A stretch of 64,000 nucleotides of DNA from Bradyrhizobium diazoefficiens (GTDB lineage Bacteria; Pseudomonadota; Alphaproteobacteria; Rhizobiales; Xanthobacteraceae), in assembly GCF_016616425.1 (NCBI RefSeq), contig NZ_CP067101.1, forward strand, positions 6,820,001-6,884,000. Direction: 5' to 3'. This document shows, in pieces, positions 9,891 to 18,551 of the stretch (position 1 is the first letter of the stretch; every line of letters begins with the position of its first letter). The notes under the pieces were generated by a model. The model did no database searches. It was not told the origin of the DNA and was given only the letters and a program-made list of their open reading frames with translations. Both the position numbers and the translations under genes were made by a program.

Positions 9891-10510
9891 GATTGCTTCT
9901 CCTGGGTGGCGGCCGATTGCCGGTCAGGCTCAGTTTCATGTCTGGCAGCAAATTCGCGCTCGTGCAGGATCGCGGTCTCAAGCTCCTCGACGTCCTGGGC
10001 GCGCGGAGGCCAGCTTCCGGTACGCAGGCAGACGACACAGCGGAATACCTCGGCAAGCCCTTGCATCAGCAACAGCGCGCCGCCGACGGGGATCAAGGTC
10101 TTCAACGGAAAGATCGGAATATCGGCGGGACTATAGACGCTGACTTCCTGATAGCGCCACGACTCCCCCGCGTAATTGTAGCCGGCGAGCGTCAATGCCA
10201 GCACACCCGGATAGAAGAACAGGACGTAGAGGACCAGATCTACGGCGGCTTGCGTGCGGGGCGACCAGAGTCGGTAGACCACGTCTCCGCGTACGTGGGC
10301 ATTGCGCGACAGCGTGTAGGCGCCAGCCATGAAGAACAAGGCGCCGTACATATTGTACGAAAGATCGTAGGCCCAGATGGTCGGATTGGAGAGTACGTAG
10401 CGGACGAAGACCTCGTAGCTGGTGCCGAACGTCATAATCAGGATGAACCAGCCAAAGGCCTTTCCGATCGCGATGCTAATGCGATCGACAACCCCGATGT
10501 AGCCAAGCAT
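9887..10510 (-). CDS. dctQ: TRAP transporter small permease (DctQ type)
   Basis: 207 residues with four predicted transmembrane helices and the family-typical NPTIWAYDLSYNMYGALFFM segment around residues 37-56. The C-terminal 45 residues are a charged cytoplasmic extension beyond the usual 160-170 residues (LETAILHEREFAARHETEPD). It pairs with DctM in the inner membrane. The stop overlaps the dctM start by 4 bp, and the gene follows dctP across a 105-bp gap that contains a strong hairpin. Confidence 0.92.
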   Translation of the reverse strand: MLGYIGVVDRISIAIGKAFGWFILIMTFGTSYEVFVRYVLSNPTIWAYDLSYNMYGALFFMAGAYTLSRNAHVRGDVVYRLWSPRTQAAVDLVLYVLFFYPGVLALTLAGYNYAGESWRYQEVSVYSPADIPIFPLKTLIPVGGALLLMQGLAEVFRCVVCLRTGSWPPRAQDVEELETAILHEREFAARHETEPDRQSAATQEKQS

Positions 10511-10550
10511 GACTGTTACTCATGTTCTCGGTCGCGCGCTCAAACCACAG

Positions 10551-10580
10551 GTGGGGACGGCGGACCGCCGCCGTCCCCAC
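10551..10580 (-). promoter_or_regulatory. Intercistronic hairpin between dctP and dctQ
   Basis: A perfect 13-bp stem (GTGGGGACGGCGG at 10551-10563 and its complement at 10568-10580) has a 4-nt loop. No T-run follows in the minus-strand direction. It probably protects the dctP mRNA from 3' decay, or partly attenuates read-through into the permease genes, giving more binding protein than permease. Confidence 0.75.
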
Positions 10581-10615
10581 GCGCGTCCGGGCCTGTGCCC
10601 AAAAGCTGCGACGCC

Positions 10616-11749
10616 TCAGAAGCCGAGCGGCTGTTCCTTGGCGTAATAATGGTTGTAGGCCAGCTTGGTGTCGTGCGCGTTCAGCAGCTCGTAGTAGGCG
10701 ACATCCTTCGCCCAAGCCTTCTGGTTGTCGCTGATCTTCTTGAACCACTCGTTGCTTTCGCTGTATTGGTCGACCACCTTGTCCCAGGCATCGAGCTGAG
10801 CGTTGAGGATCGACTCGGGCGTGCGGTGGACCTTCACGCCATCGTTATGGATGAGCGCCTGCAAGTCCTTTCCGTATTGCGGATAGGCCAACCACAGGTT
10901 CGTCGATGAAGCCGACTCCACGGCGTGGCGCAGGATTGCCTGCTGCTCCTTGGCCAGCGACTCGAACTTGGTCTTGTTGAACTCGATCTCCAGCACTTCC
11001 GAAGGCTGGTGATAGGAGCTCATCATGTAGACCTTGGCGACATCGGCGGCGCCGAAGCGGCGATCCGAGGTCGGGTTGTTGTACTCGAATGCCTCGATGA
11101 CACCCTTTTCCATGGCGGGCATGATTTCGCCGCCGGGAAGCTGCGTGACCTTCAGGCCCATCTCCTGCATGACGTTGGTGGCGAGACCGACGGTGCGGTA
11201 TTTCAGATTTTTCAGATCGGCCGGACTCTTCGGCTCGAACTTGAACCATCCGAGCGGCTGGGTCGGCATCGGCATGAGGAACCAGCCGACGATGTTGAGC
11301 CCGAGCTTTTTCTGCGTTAGTTCCTCGTAGAGCTTGTGGCCGTCGCCATTATAGACCCAGGCCAGGAACTGGTGTGCATTCCAGCCGTAGCAGGGACCGG
11401 TACCAAAAAGAGAAGCGGCCCGGTTCTTGCCGAACCAATAAGCCGGAACCAGATGGCCGCCGTCGAGCACCCCCTTATGCACCGCGTCCTGCACCTCGAA
11501 CGGCTTCACCACAGCTCCAGCATTGAGATAGTCGATCTTCAGGCGCGGCGCGCCCATTTCATTGACCGTCTCGACATATTGCTTCGCCATATCGTTGAAG
11601 ATATCACCAGCGCCCCATGAACCCTGCATCTTCAGGGTCACGGTTTGCGCGCGCGAGACCTGCGGCATGGCCATCGTCGCCACGCCGGCGATAGCAGCGC
11701 CGCCGAGGAATTTCCGGCGGGTTGCAGACGTCGCATTTGCTTTGGACAT
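10616..11749 (-). CDS. dctP: TRAP transporter periplasmic solute-binding protein (DctP type)
   Basis: 377 residues. A GGGAGGG ribosome-binding site lies 7 nt before the ATG. The N-terminus has a twin-arginine signal: RRKFLG at 11-16, a hydrophobic stretch, and cleavage near SRAQ, so the folded protein should be exported by Tat. The mature part (LKMQGSWGAGDIFNDMAKQY, PMPTQPLGWFKFEPKSPADL) belongs to the DctP subgroup annotated as mannitol/chloroaromatic or alpha-keto acid binding. The ligand cannot be read from sequence. First gene of the operon, transcribed divergently from the ABC transporter. Confidence 0.93.
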   Translation of the reverse strand: MSKANATSATRRKFLGGAAIAGVATMAMPQVSRAQTVTLKMQGSWGAGDIFNDMAKQYVETVNEMGAPRLKIDYLNAGAVVKPFEVQDAVHKGVLDGGHLVPAYWFGKNRAASLFGTGPCYGWNAHQFLAWVYNGDGHKLYEELTQKKLGLNIVGWFLMPMPTQPLGWFKFEPKSPADLKNLKYRTVGLATNVMQEMGLKVTQLPGGEIMPAMEKGVIEAFEYNNPTSDRRFGAADVAKVYMMSSYHQPSEVLEIEFNKTKFESLAKEQQAILRHAVESASSTNLWLAYPQYGKDLQALIHNDGVKVHRTPESILNAQLDAWDKVVDQYSESNEWFKKISDNQKAWAKDVAYYELLNAHDTKLAYNHYYAKEQPLGF

Positions 11750-12169
11750 GAGCTTTCCCTCCCTCGGGACTTTGTTACGGTGCCAATTGCTTTAAGTTCT
11801 TCCGAATATTGATGCCGGCACCTTGCGCTTTCAGTTTGTATGTATTTTTGCCCCACAACAAGCCGAAATCTCGCCGCAGGACCCGTAGGAAGGCATCCGC
11901 CCGAGCCAGTCTGTTCACTCTCGTCGCACCCTCGCCACAGAGTCTTGAGACGCCTTCGGGTGTCACTTCTGTACCCACCAAACCGCGTGAACGAACGGAT
12001 ATTCCAGCGGAATTGCCTGGTTTGGCTGTATATTATCGGCAAGTCTCGCCGCACTGCGGAAAGGCCGACAGTCCTAATATGGAGCGGGTTCCTCCATCAA
12101 AGTCGCCGCCCCCTTTGTTGAACAATGTCGAACTGCCAGCGCGTCCGCTGCCAGAGAAGGGTTGAATTC
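11750..12169. other. Divergent intergenic region, dctP / ABC transporter
   Basis: This 420-bp stretch should hold the promoters of the TRAP operon (leftward) and the ABC transporter (rightward). Overlapping open frames on the plus strand are Arg/Pro/Ser-rich, lack ribosome-binding sites and match nothing I know. No clear operator palindrome or promoter pair was found. Confidence 0.5.
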
Positions 12170-13939
12170 GTGAAGAACATCAGCGCCACGCTCGCGACCG
12201 TCTGGCGAATCGCCATGCCCTATTTCCGATCGGACGACAAATGGGCCGGCCTCGGCCTGCTCGCCGCCGTCGTCGCGATGGAGCTGGCGCTGGTCGCGAT
12301 CAATGTCCTCGTCAATCAGTGGCAGAACCGGTTCTACACCGCGCTCCAGGCCTACGACCTCGATGCGTTCGTTACGCAGATCTGGATCTTCCTCGGCCTC
12401 GCCTTCACCTTCGTCGCGCTGGCCGTCTACAAGCTTTACCTGAACCAGTGGCTGCAGATCCGCTGGCGACAGTGGCTGACGCGACACTATCTCGGCGAAT
12501 GGCTCGACGGAGCCACGCACTACCGCATGCAGCTCAGGGGCGAGGCCGCCGACAACCCGGACCAGCGCATCACCGAGGACGTCAAGACCTTCGTCGAGCA
12601 AACGCTGACCATCGGGCTCGGCTTGCTGTCATCGATCGTGACGCTGGCATCGTTCGTGGTCATCCTCTGGGGCCTGTCGAACAAGGCGCCTCTGCACATT
12701 TACGGCACCGATGTCGTCATCCCCGGTTTTCTGGTGTGGTCTGCGCTGGTTTACGCGATCCTGGGCACCGCGTTGACGCACTGGATCGGTGTACCGCTCG
12801 TCAATCTCAATTTCGAGCAGCAGCGCTTTGAAGCCGATTTCCGCTTCAACCTGGTCCGGGTGCGCGAAAATTCCGAGCAGATCGCGCTCCTGAAGGGTGA
12901 ACGTGCCGAGCGAGGGCGCCTGTTGCACCGCTTCGGCTTCGTCATCGCCAACTGGTACGCGATCATGAGCCGGACCAAGCGCCTCACGGCATTCACGGCA
13001 AGCTATCAGCAGGCGGCGGTGGTCTTTCCCTATGTGATGGTCGCGCCCGCCTTCTTCGCCAGGAGAATCCAGCTCGGCGACATGATGCAGACCGGCTCGG
13101 CATTCGGCAGCGTGCAGGATGCGCTGTCCTTCTTCGTCACGGCCTACCGCTCGCTCGCCGAATGGCGCGCGGTGGTTGCCCGTCTCGACGGCTTCGAGAT
13201 GTCGGTCGGCGCAGCCGTCGACGTCGCGGCGCACGAGCCAACCATTGGCGTTGCGCCGTCCGGCCGCAGCAAGGCGATCGCCCTCCAGCAGTTGCTGGTG
13301 AAGCTGCCGAACGGCACGCCGCTGGTCACGGCCGATGCCTTCACGATCCAGCCGTCGGAGCGGGTGCTGGTGACCGGGCCATCGGGCTCCGGCAAGTCGA
13401 CGCTATTCCGCGCCGTCGCCGGCATCTGGCCGTTCGGCACCGGGACGATCTCCATCCCCGAGAACGCCCGGCTGATGATGCTGCCGCAGCGGCCGTATTT
13501 CCCGGTCGGCCCGCTTGGCGACGCCGTCATCTACCCGGCCGAGCACGGCTCCATCCCGCCCGAGAAGATCCGCGACGCGTTGATTGCAGTCGGCCTGCGG
13601 CGGCTGGCGGACCGGCTCGAGGAGGACGGTCACTGGAATCGGATACTGTCGCTCGGCGAACAGCAACGCCTTGGGCTTGCTCGCGCGCTGCTGCACGTGC
13701 CGGACTATCTATTCCTCGACGAGGCGACTGCCTCGCTGGACGAGCCGTCTGAGGAGCGGCTCTATCGGCTGCTGACGGAGAGGCTGGCACAGACCACCAT
13801 CGTCTCGATCGGCCATCGCTCGACGCTGGACGCCTTCCATACCCGCAAGGTGGCGTTGGTGGAGGACGGCGATATCCACATCCTTGGCAAAGCGGGCGAG
13901 CCGGCCCGGGCGGAGCCAACCGAACGCGCTGAGATGTGA
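12170..13939 (+). CDS. SbmA/BacA-like ABC transporter, fused permease and ATPase
   Basis: 589 residues from the GTG at 12170, which has AGAAGG 9 nt upstream; an ATG at 12125 lacks a site. The N-terminal half has about six membrane helices and the SbmA_BacA-type signature (NVLVNQWQNRFYTALQ near residue 45, WRQWLTRHYLGEWLDG near 100). The C-terminal ATPase has Walker A GPSGSGKST (about 403-411), signature LSLGEQQRLGLARALL (about 493), Walker B LFLDEATASLD (about 514) and an H-loop His (about 548). This YddA/ABCD-type arrangement matches Bradyrhizobium BclA and mycobacterial Rv1819c, which import peptides or B12. Gene-level identity with bclA is not established because bradyrhizobia have several paralogues. 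Confidence 0.9.
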   Translation: MKNISATLATVWRIAMPYFRSDDKWAGLGLLAAVVAMELALVAINVLVNQWQNRFYTALQAYDLDAFVTQIWIFLGLAFTFVALAVYKLYLNQWLQIRWRQWLTRHYLGEWLDGATHYRMQLRGEAADNPDQRITEDVKTFVEQTLTIGLGLLSSIVTLASFVVILWGLSNKAPLHIYGTDVVIPGFLVWSALVYAILGTALTHWIGVPLVNLNFEQQRFEADFRFNLVRVRENSEQIALLKGERAERGRLLHRFGFVIANWYAIMSRTKRLTAFTASYQQAAVVFPYVMVAPAFFARRIQLGDMMQTGSAFGSVQDALSFFVTAYRSLAEWRAVVARLDGFEMSVGAAVDVAAHEPTIGVAPSGRSKAIALQQLLVKLPNGTPLVTADAFTIQPSERVLVTGPSGSGKSTLFRAVAGIWPFGTGTISIPENARLMMLPQRPYFPVGPLGDAVIYPAEHGSIPPEKIRDALIAVGLRRLADRLEEDGHWNRILSLGEQQRLGLARALLHVPDYLFLDEATASLDEPSEERLYRLLTERLAQTTIVSIGHRSTLDAFHTRKVALVEDGDIHILGKAGEPARAEPTERAEM

Positions 13940-14113
13940 GCGAGCAATTGCGGAGCCCGTAGCCGCCCATCCATCGAGACGTCCGCCCATGGCGAACCCT
14001 CGGATGGGGTTGGGTCGCGCTCCGATACCCTAAGTTTCTCGAGGTGAGGAGCCCGCCAGAAGTGGACGTCTGGAATCATGAGGCCAGCCGCCACGGCTCC
14101 GTGAGCTCAAAGC

Positions 14114-14141
14114 AAAAGGGCGGCAGATCGCTCTGCCGCCC
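14114..14141 (-). terminator. Rho-independent terminator of the porin gene
   Basis: On the minus strand a 9-bp GGGCGGCAG / CTGCCGCCC stem (14118-14126 with 14133-14141) is followed by TTTT. It lies 25 bp beyond the porin stop codon. Confidence 0.88.
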
Positions 14142-14165
14142 TCGTCAAGTCGTTTCGGAAGAAGC

Positions 14166-15155
14166 TTACTTCAGGTTTGTCATCGCCGTCAGGTCGAACG
14201 ACAATTTGGCGATACCTGCCGCGCCGCACCAGTTCGAGCCGGCACCGGTTGGATTGATCGGGGTCACGTTGGTCGTGCCACCGGCGGTGAAGTCGCTGGT
14301 GAAGGCGTTACAGTCACCCTTGCTCATGTCGGTATCGGAGTAACGCAGGTCCAGCGTCACCACCTTGTAAGTGAAGCCGATACCGATGTTCCAGGTGTTG
14401 TAGTCGGCGTATTTGATGCCGTTCGGGAACGCGGGGACGCCGTAGAAGCTGTCCGACGTGCCAAACCACTGGCGACCGAACTCACCGGAGACATACATGC
14501 CGACGCCACTCGCACCGAAAGTGGCGCTCGGTGCCGTCCACTTGCCGGTGATCGAGGTGTAGTTGCCCCAAGCACCGGTGTTGAGGAAGTTCGGCGAGTA
14601 GAACTCGTTGATGCCGAACGCCCAGTTGTCGTTCACCGTGTAGGTCATCTTGCCGTAGACTTCGAAGAAGCTGACGTCCTTCTTTATGACGTTGCCGTTC
14701 ACCAAAGCGTTGGCGGCGCACTCCGCGCTGAGCGGATTGCCTGCAAAGTCGGCGGCAGCGCCGTAGTAGCAAGTGCCGCCGGGATACAGATAACCCCAGA
14801 CGCCGATGTCGAACGCGAACGCACCGAAGGTCGGGCGGATACCGCCGTAGACGTCGATCTCGGCTGCAGCGCGATTGGCGAAGGAGATGCTCTCACCCGC
14901 GACTCCAACGTAGAGCTGGAGGTCCTTGGTGACGTTGTAGCGCGGCTCGAAATAGGCCGCCACCGACGGCTTGTGATTGGACTGGGTGACACCGCGGAAG
15001 ACGTAGTCGCTCATGATCGCGCCGCCGAAGGCGATGTCCCAGGGTTCAAAGGCGAGCGGCGGCGGGGCTCTCATTGCCTTGACCGGCATGTCTGCCGCGA
15101 AAGCCGAACCCGTCACCATTGCCAGCGCCGTTGCCAACAAAGCCAATTTCTTCAT
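14166..15155 (-). CDS. TorF family putative outer-membrane porin
   Basis: 329 residues from the ATG at 15155 (MKKLALLATALAMVTGSAFA, cleavage before ADMP). Longer in-frame starts to 15266 are Arg-rich and would hide the signal peptide. The mature protein is beta-strand-rich. It contains the family hallmark AFGGAIMSDYVFRGVTQSN near residues 45-63 and alternating aromatic girdle residues throughout. Four Cys residues in two loops (CYYG and AECAAN; GDCNAF and NWCGAAG) could form disulphides. It should form an outer-membrane beta-barrel of unknown substrate. Single-gene unit with its own terminator. Confidence 0.85.
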   Translation of the reverse strand: MKKLALLATALAMVTGSAFAADMPVKAMRAPPPLAFEPWDIAFGGAIMSDYVFRGVTQSNHKPSVAAYFEPRYNVTKDLQLYVGVAGESISFANRAAAEIDVYGGIRPTFGAFAFDIGVWGYLYPGGTCYYGAAADFAGNPLSAECAANALVNGNVIKKDVSFFEVYGKMTYTVNDNWAFGINEFYSPNFLNTGAWGNYTSITGKWTAPSATFGASGVGMYVSGEFGRQWFGTSDSFYGVPAFPNGIKYADYNTWNIGIGFTYKVVTLDLRYSDTDMSKGDCNAFTSDFTAGGTTNVTPINPTGAGSNWCGAAGIAKLSFDLTAMTNLK

Positions 15156-15473
15156 TTCGATCCCCATCACCAGTCGGTTTCCCGGAAGCCCCCCGGGGCG
15201 TGCGACCCGTCTGCAAAATTGCGTTACCGCGACAATCTGGAGTGAGGGATTTGAGCCGTGAAGCAAAAATCACGGGCATCTGCCGCCTTTTTGGGCGTTT
15301 TGACAATTCTACGAAAGGTTGTCGGGCTGTGTGTCTTCTCGATCACATTAATCTGCATCCCAAGTGCACGGAGAGACCGTGCAAGTACGGAGGACGCAGT
15401 CCGGCGTGGCAGCCGGGCCACGAATCAGACAGGCGCGGGAAAGGATGGCGTCCGGGGATACTTGTGGAGATGC
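15156..15473 (-). other. Promoter region of the porin gene
   Basis: 318 bp between the porin start and the terminator of the upstream Lys-rich gene. Part of it (about 15255-15360) is relatively AT-rich and is the likely porin promoter or long leader. Frames crossing it show no domain similarity. No operator was recognised. Confidence 0.4.
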
Positions 15474-15506
15474 AAAGAGGCCGCAGCGTCACCGCAGCGG
15501 CCTCTT
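15474..15506 (-). terminator. Terminator of the Lys/Ala-rich protein gene
   Basis: Minus-strand hairpin with 10-bp arms AAGAGGCCGC (15475-15484) and GCGGCCTCTT (15497-15506), followed by TTTGC. It begins 31 bp after the stop codon. Confidence 0.8.
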
Positions 15507-15537
15507 CCTGTTGTCGATCGCGATCGCCGGATGAGAC

Positions 15538-15909
15538 CTAGCCTTGCTCCTCGGCCGGCGCGGCTCCCGCAGAAGACGAAGGCATCGCCCAGCTTGTCTC
15601 GGCTACCGGCTCGGGAGCCGGAGCTGCCGCCGGCGCTGACGGCTTCGGCGCGGGAGCTGCCTTCGCCTTCTTCGGTGCTGCCTTCTTCGCGGCCTTCTTC
15701 GGTGCAGCCGGCTTGGCCGCCTTCCTGGCCGACTTGTTCACAGCCTTCTTGGCCGCCTTCTTCGAAGATTTCTTGGCCGACTTCTTGGCAGATTTCTTGG
15801 CAGATTTTTTCGCAGATTTCTTGACTGTCTTCTTCGCGGACTTCTTCGCCGCTACAGCCTTCTTTGCCTTTTTGACTTTCTTGCTTTTCTTCTTCTTCGC
15901 TTTCGCCAT
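15538..15909 (-). CDS. Histone H1-like Lys/Ala-rich basic protein
   Basis: 123 residues from the ATG at 15909, which has AGGAGG 7 nt upstream. The first 75 residues are almost only Lys, Ala and Ser, including repeated KKSA units that DNA-level 12-bp tandem repeats encode. The C-terminal 45 residues are Ala/Pro-rich, ending acidic (PAEEQG). This resembles eukaryotic histone H1 tails and bacterial H1-like or AlgP-type proteins, which bind DNA or RNA nonspecifically. There is no globular domain. It probably condenses nucleic acid, but this is inferred from composition only. Transcribed alone, between the glcF gene and the porin gene, all leftward. Confidence 0.8.
   Translation of the reverse strand: MAKAKKKKSKKVKKAKKAVAAKKSAKKTVKKSAKKSAKKSAKKSAKKSSKKAAKKAVNKSARKAAKPAAPKKAAKKAAPKKAKAAPAPKPSAPAAAPAPEPVAETSWAMPSSSAGAAPAEEQG
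15767..15850 (-). repeat. 12-bp tandem repeat coding KKSA units
   Basis: Seven consecutive 12-bp units follow the pattern gatttcttggca with variants (gacttcttggca, gattttttcgca, gtcttcttcgcg). Read on the minus strand they encode Lys-Lys-Ser-Ala-like steps. Unit-length changes would keep the frame, so the protein length can vary by slippage. Confidence 0.85.
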
Positions 15910-15992
15910 CGTGGTCCTCCTGTTGCCGCCGAACAATGGTCGATCGGGCATCTTCAGCCGTCACCTCCAGACGAAAGTCAGCCTTTGAAGGC

Positions 15993-17315
15993 TCAAACTT
16001 GCGCGTTCAGTGCCGGCCGCGACCCGCCCGTAGCCCAATCGAGAAGCTCAATCGTGTGTACGACCGGAACTGACGTGCCACTGGCAATCTGCACCATGCA
16101 GCCGATATTGCCCGCGGCAATCATGTCCGGCTTGACGCTCGCGATGTTGGCGACCTTGCGATCGCGCAACCGGCCCGCAAGCTCGGGCTGGAGAATGTTG
16201 TAGGTCCCCGCCGAACCGCAACACAAATGGCTCTCCGGCACATCTTTCACCACGAATCCATTCTTGGAAAGCAATTCTTTCGGAAGGTCCGTGATTTTCT
16301 GCCCATGCTGCAACGAACACGCGGAGTGATAGGCGACGACGACGCTGTCTTGCCGTGCGACCTGCTGTAATCCGAGGCCGGCGACGTATTCCGTGATGTC
16401 CTTGGCGAGCGCAGAGATCGTCGCAGCGTCGACCGCGAACGCAGCGTCCTCGCGCAGGAGATAGCCGTAGTCCTTGATCACCGTGCCGCAGCCGGACGCC
16501 GTCACCAGGATGGCGTCGAGCCCCTCCCCGGCCGCTTCCTTCCGCCACGCCGCGACGTTGGCTCGCGCCCGCGCCAATGCATCATGGTCGTTGCCGAGGT
16601 GATGGGTCAGCGCGCCGCAGCACTGCTCGTCCCTGACCAGCACGACCTCGACGCCGTGGCGGGTGAGAAGGCTGATGGCCGCCTGGTTGATGCGCGGCGC
16701 CAGGACCTGCTGGGCGCAGCCCTGGAGCAGCGCGACCCGGCCGCGCCTCTTGCCCAGCGCTGCGAACACGCTGCCCGGGCGGGGGCCGGGCGACGGCAGC
16801 CGGTTCGGGGCCAGCGCCAGCATCGCCTTGATGCGCTGGATCAGGCCGGGTGTGGCCGAGGGCCGCGGCGTCGGCAGGAACACGGCGAGCGGACGAGCCA
16901 GCCGCGCCAGCGCCATGCTGACGCGAAAGCGTTGCGGGTCCGGCAGGACGAAGGCCAGCACCTGACGCAACAGTCGCTCGGCCAGCGGCCGGCGATAGCG
17001 CTGCTCGATCCTGACCCGGGCCTGGTCGACGAGGTGCATGTAGTTCACCCCGGACGGGCAGGTCGTCATGCAGGCCAGGCAAGAAAGGCAGCGATCGACA
17101 TGCTTGACCACCTCGGCTGTCGGGGCCTGATCCTTCTCCAGCATCTCCTTGATCAGATAGATGCGGCCGCGCGGGCTATCGAGTTCGTCGCCGAGCAGCA
17201 CATAGGTCGGACAGGTTGCGGTGCAGAAGCCGCAATGGACGCAGGCGCGCAGGATCTTGTCGGCTTCCGCGATATCGGGATCGGCGAGCTGGGCGAGTGA
17301 GAATTCGGTCTTCAT
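15993..17315 (-). CDS. glcF: Glycolate oxidase iron-sulfur subunit GlcF
   Basis: 440 residues. Two 4Fe-4S motifs are complete: Cys25, 28, 31, 35 (ACVHCGFCTATCP) and Cys77, 80, 83, 87 (CLSCLACMTTCP). Two CCG motifs of the heterodisulfide-reductase-type half follow (EQCCGALTHH, HLCCGSAGTY). GlcF passes electrons from the flavin subunits of membrane-associated glycolate dehydrogenase (glycolate to glyoxylate) toward the respiratory chain. It starts directly after the glcE stop (TGA then ATG, no gap), so the two are translationally coupled. Confidence 0.97.
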   Translation of the reverse strand: MKTEFSLAQLADPDIAEADKILRACVHCGFCTATCPTYVLLGDELDSPRGRIYLIKEMLEKDQAPTAEVVKHVDRCLSCLACMTTCPSGVNYMHLVDQARVRIEQRYRRPLAERLLRQVLAFVLPDPQRFRVSMALARLARPLAVFLPTPRPSATPGLIQRIKAMLALAPNRLPSPGPRPGSVFAALGKRRGRVALLQGCAQQVLAPRINQAAISLLTRHGVEVVLVRDEQCCGALTHHLGNDHDALARARANVAAWRKEAAGEGLDAILVTASGCGTVIKDYGYLLREDAAFAVDAATISALAKDITEYVAGLGLQQVARQDSVVVAYHSACSLQHGQKITDLPKELLSKNGFVVKDVPESHLCCGSAGTYNILQPELAGRLRDRKVANIASVKPDMIAAGNIGCMVQIASGTSVPVVHTIELLDWATGGSRPALNAQV

Positions 17316-18551
17316 TCAGCAAGCGCCTCGCGTCAGCCGTCCCCGGTTGAAAACGGACTTTGGATCGAAACTGGCGCGCACCCGCTCGCTTAAGGCGGCA
17401 ATGCCGGGCGCCTGCGGATGAAATACGTCGATCATGCGCCTGACGTCCTCGGCCGCCCGGATCAGCGTTGCATGCCCGCCAGCCGCGTTGGCACGCGCAC
17501 GCACGACCGGGGCATGCGCGTCCGGCTTCGGCGGGAGCGCCGCCCAGATCAGCCCGCCGCCCCAATCGTAGATCACATCGCCCCCCGTCTCGCGTGCCAA
17601 TTGCGCGCCGAGCAACGCGCCTGAGGCCGGCGGGCAGACGATTCGCCAGACCGGCCAGGCGCCGAGCGCACCGCTGGCCGCGAACGGCAGCACGTCACGG
17701 ATCGTGGCCCACAGCGCCGCAGATGCCACTTCCTCGATCAGTGTCGCGGTTCCGAACGGGGCCAGCCATTCGCGCAGCGATCCGGCGCGGTGCACGGCGG
17801 AAGCCGCGATACCCTCGAGCCGCAGCACGGTCAGCGCCTCGCCCCCCCCTGCGAGATCGCCAAGCTCTTCGGTCTTGGCCCGGAACGCCGATTTCGCCAG
17901 ATGCGCCGCACCGGAGACATCGAAGGGCGAGCCGAGCGCCGCGGTCATCGCCTTGTTGGCGGTGGCATCGTCGAGCCCGTGCAGCAGCAGCGTCCGCTCG
18001 GCTTCCGGCTTGGGCATCACCTTCAGCGTGACCTCGGTCATCACCGACAGCGTGCCCCAGGACCCCGCCAGCAGCTTGCAAAGATCGTAGCCGGTGACGT
18101 TCTTCACCACCTTGCCGCCGGTCTTGAAGCTGTCTCCGAAACCCGAAACGGCATGCGCTCCCAGGAGGTGGTCGCGCGCCCCGCCCGCCCTGATGCGGCG
18201 CGGACCGGCAAGCCCGGCCGCGATCATGCCGCCAATGGTCCCGAGCGCGGGCGTGCCGAGCAGCGGCGCGGTGTTCATCGGCTCGAAGGCGAATTGCTGG
18301 TTCTTGGCATCGATCAACGACAGCACGTCGTTAAGCGGCGCACCGGCCTGGAGCGTGACGATCAGTTCGTTCGGCTCGTAGGAGGTGACGGCATTGAGCG
18401 CGGAGACGTCGAGCACGGCATTGGTTGCCATCGCATGGCCGATCGCGCGCTTGGAGCCATGACCGACGATCTCGAGCGGCTGCTCATTGGCAATCGCCGC
18501 GCGCACCACCTCTTCGACGTCTTTGGCGTCTCTGACCCTGAGCGTGTCCAC
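17316..18551 (-). CDS. glcE: Glycolate oxidase FAD-binding subunit GlcE
   Basis: 411 residues with a PCMH-type FAD-binding fold: LEIVGHGSKRAIG near residue 26, TLGGMIA-like GTIGGMIAAGLAGPRRIRAG near 104, and KNVTGYDLCKLLAGSWGTLS near 148. It forms the glycolate dehydrogenase complex with GlcD and GlcF. The start is a GTG at 18551 without an obvious ribosome-binding site, so the exact N-terminus is open. The usual glcD gene is not directly upstream: an alpha/beta hydrolase gene on the other strand intervenes. Confidence 0.95.
   Translation of the reverse strand: MDTLRVRDAKDVEEVVRAAIANEQPLEIVGHGSKRAIGHAMATNAVLDVSALNAVTSYEPNELIVTLQAGAPLNDVLSLIDAKNQQFAFEPMNTAPLLGTPALGTIGGMIAAGLAGPRRIRAGGARDHLLGAHAVSGFGDSFKTGGKVVKNVTGYDLCKLLAGSWGTLSVMTEVTLKVMPKPEAERTLLLHGLDDATANKAMTAALGSPFDVSGAAHLAKSAFRAKTEELGDLAGGGEALTVLRLEGIAASAVHRAGSLREWLAPFGTATLIEEVASAALWATIRDVLPFAASGALGAWPVWRIVCPPASGALLGAQLARETGGDVIYDWGGGLIWAALPPKPDAHAPVVRARANAAGGHATLIRAAEDVRRMIDVFHPQAPGIAALSERVRASFDPKSVFNRGRLTRGAC

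Noticed and set aside
11809..12165. 118-residue rightward frame before the ABC transporter
   Set aside because: Pro/Arg/Ser-rich, no ribosome-binding site, and it overlaps the start region of the transporter. Treated as non-coding.
15767..15850. CRISPR-like array
   Set aside because: The repeated units are 12 bp, contiguous and in frame inside a coding gene; there are no spacers. No other CRISPR-like pattern was found in the window.
15713..15988. 91-residue Phe/Ala-rich 'membrane' frame
   Set aside because: Exactly antisense to the Lys-rich repeat gene: Lys codons read backwards give Phe/Leu. The repeat gene has the ribosome-binding site and terminator.
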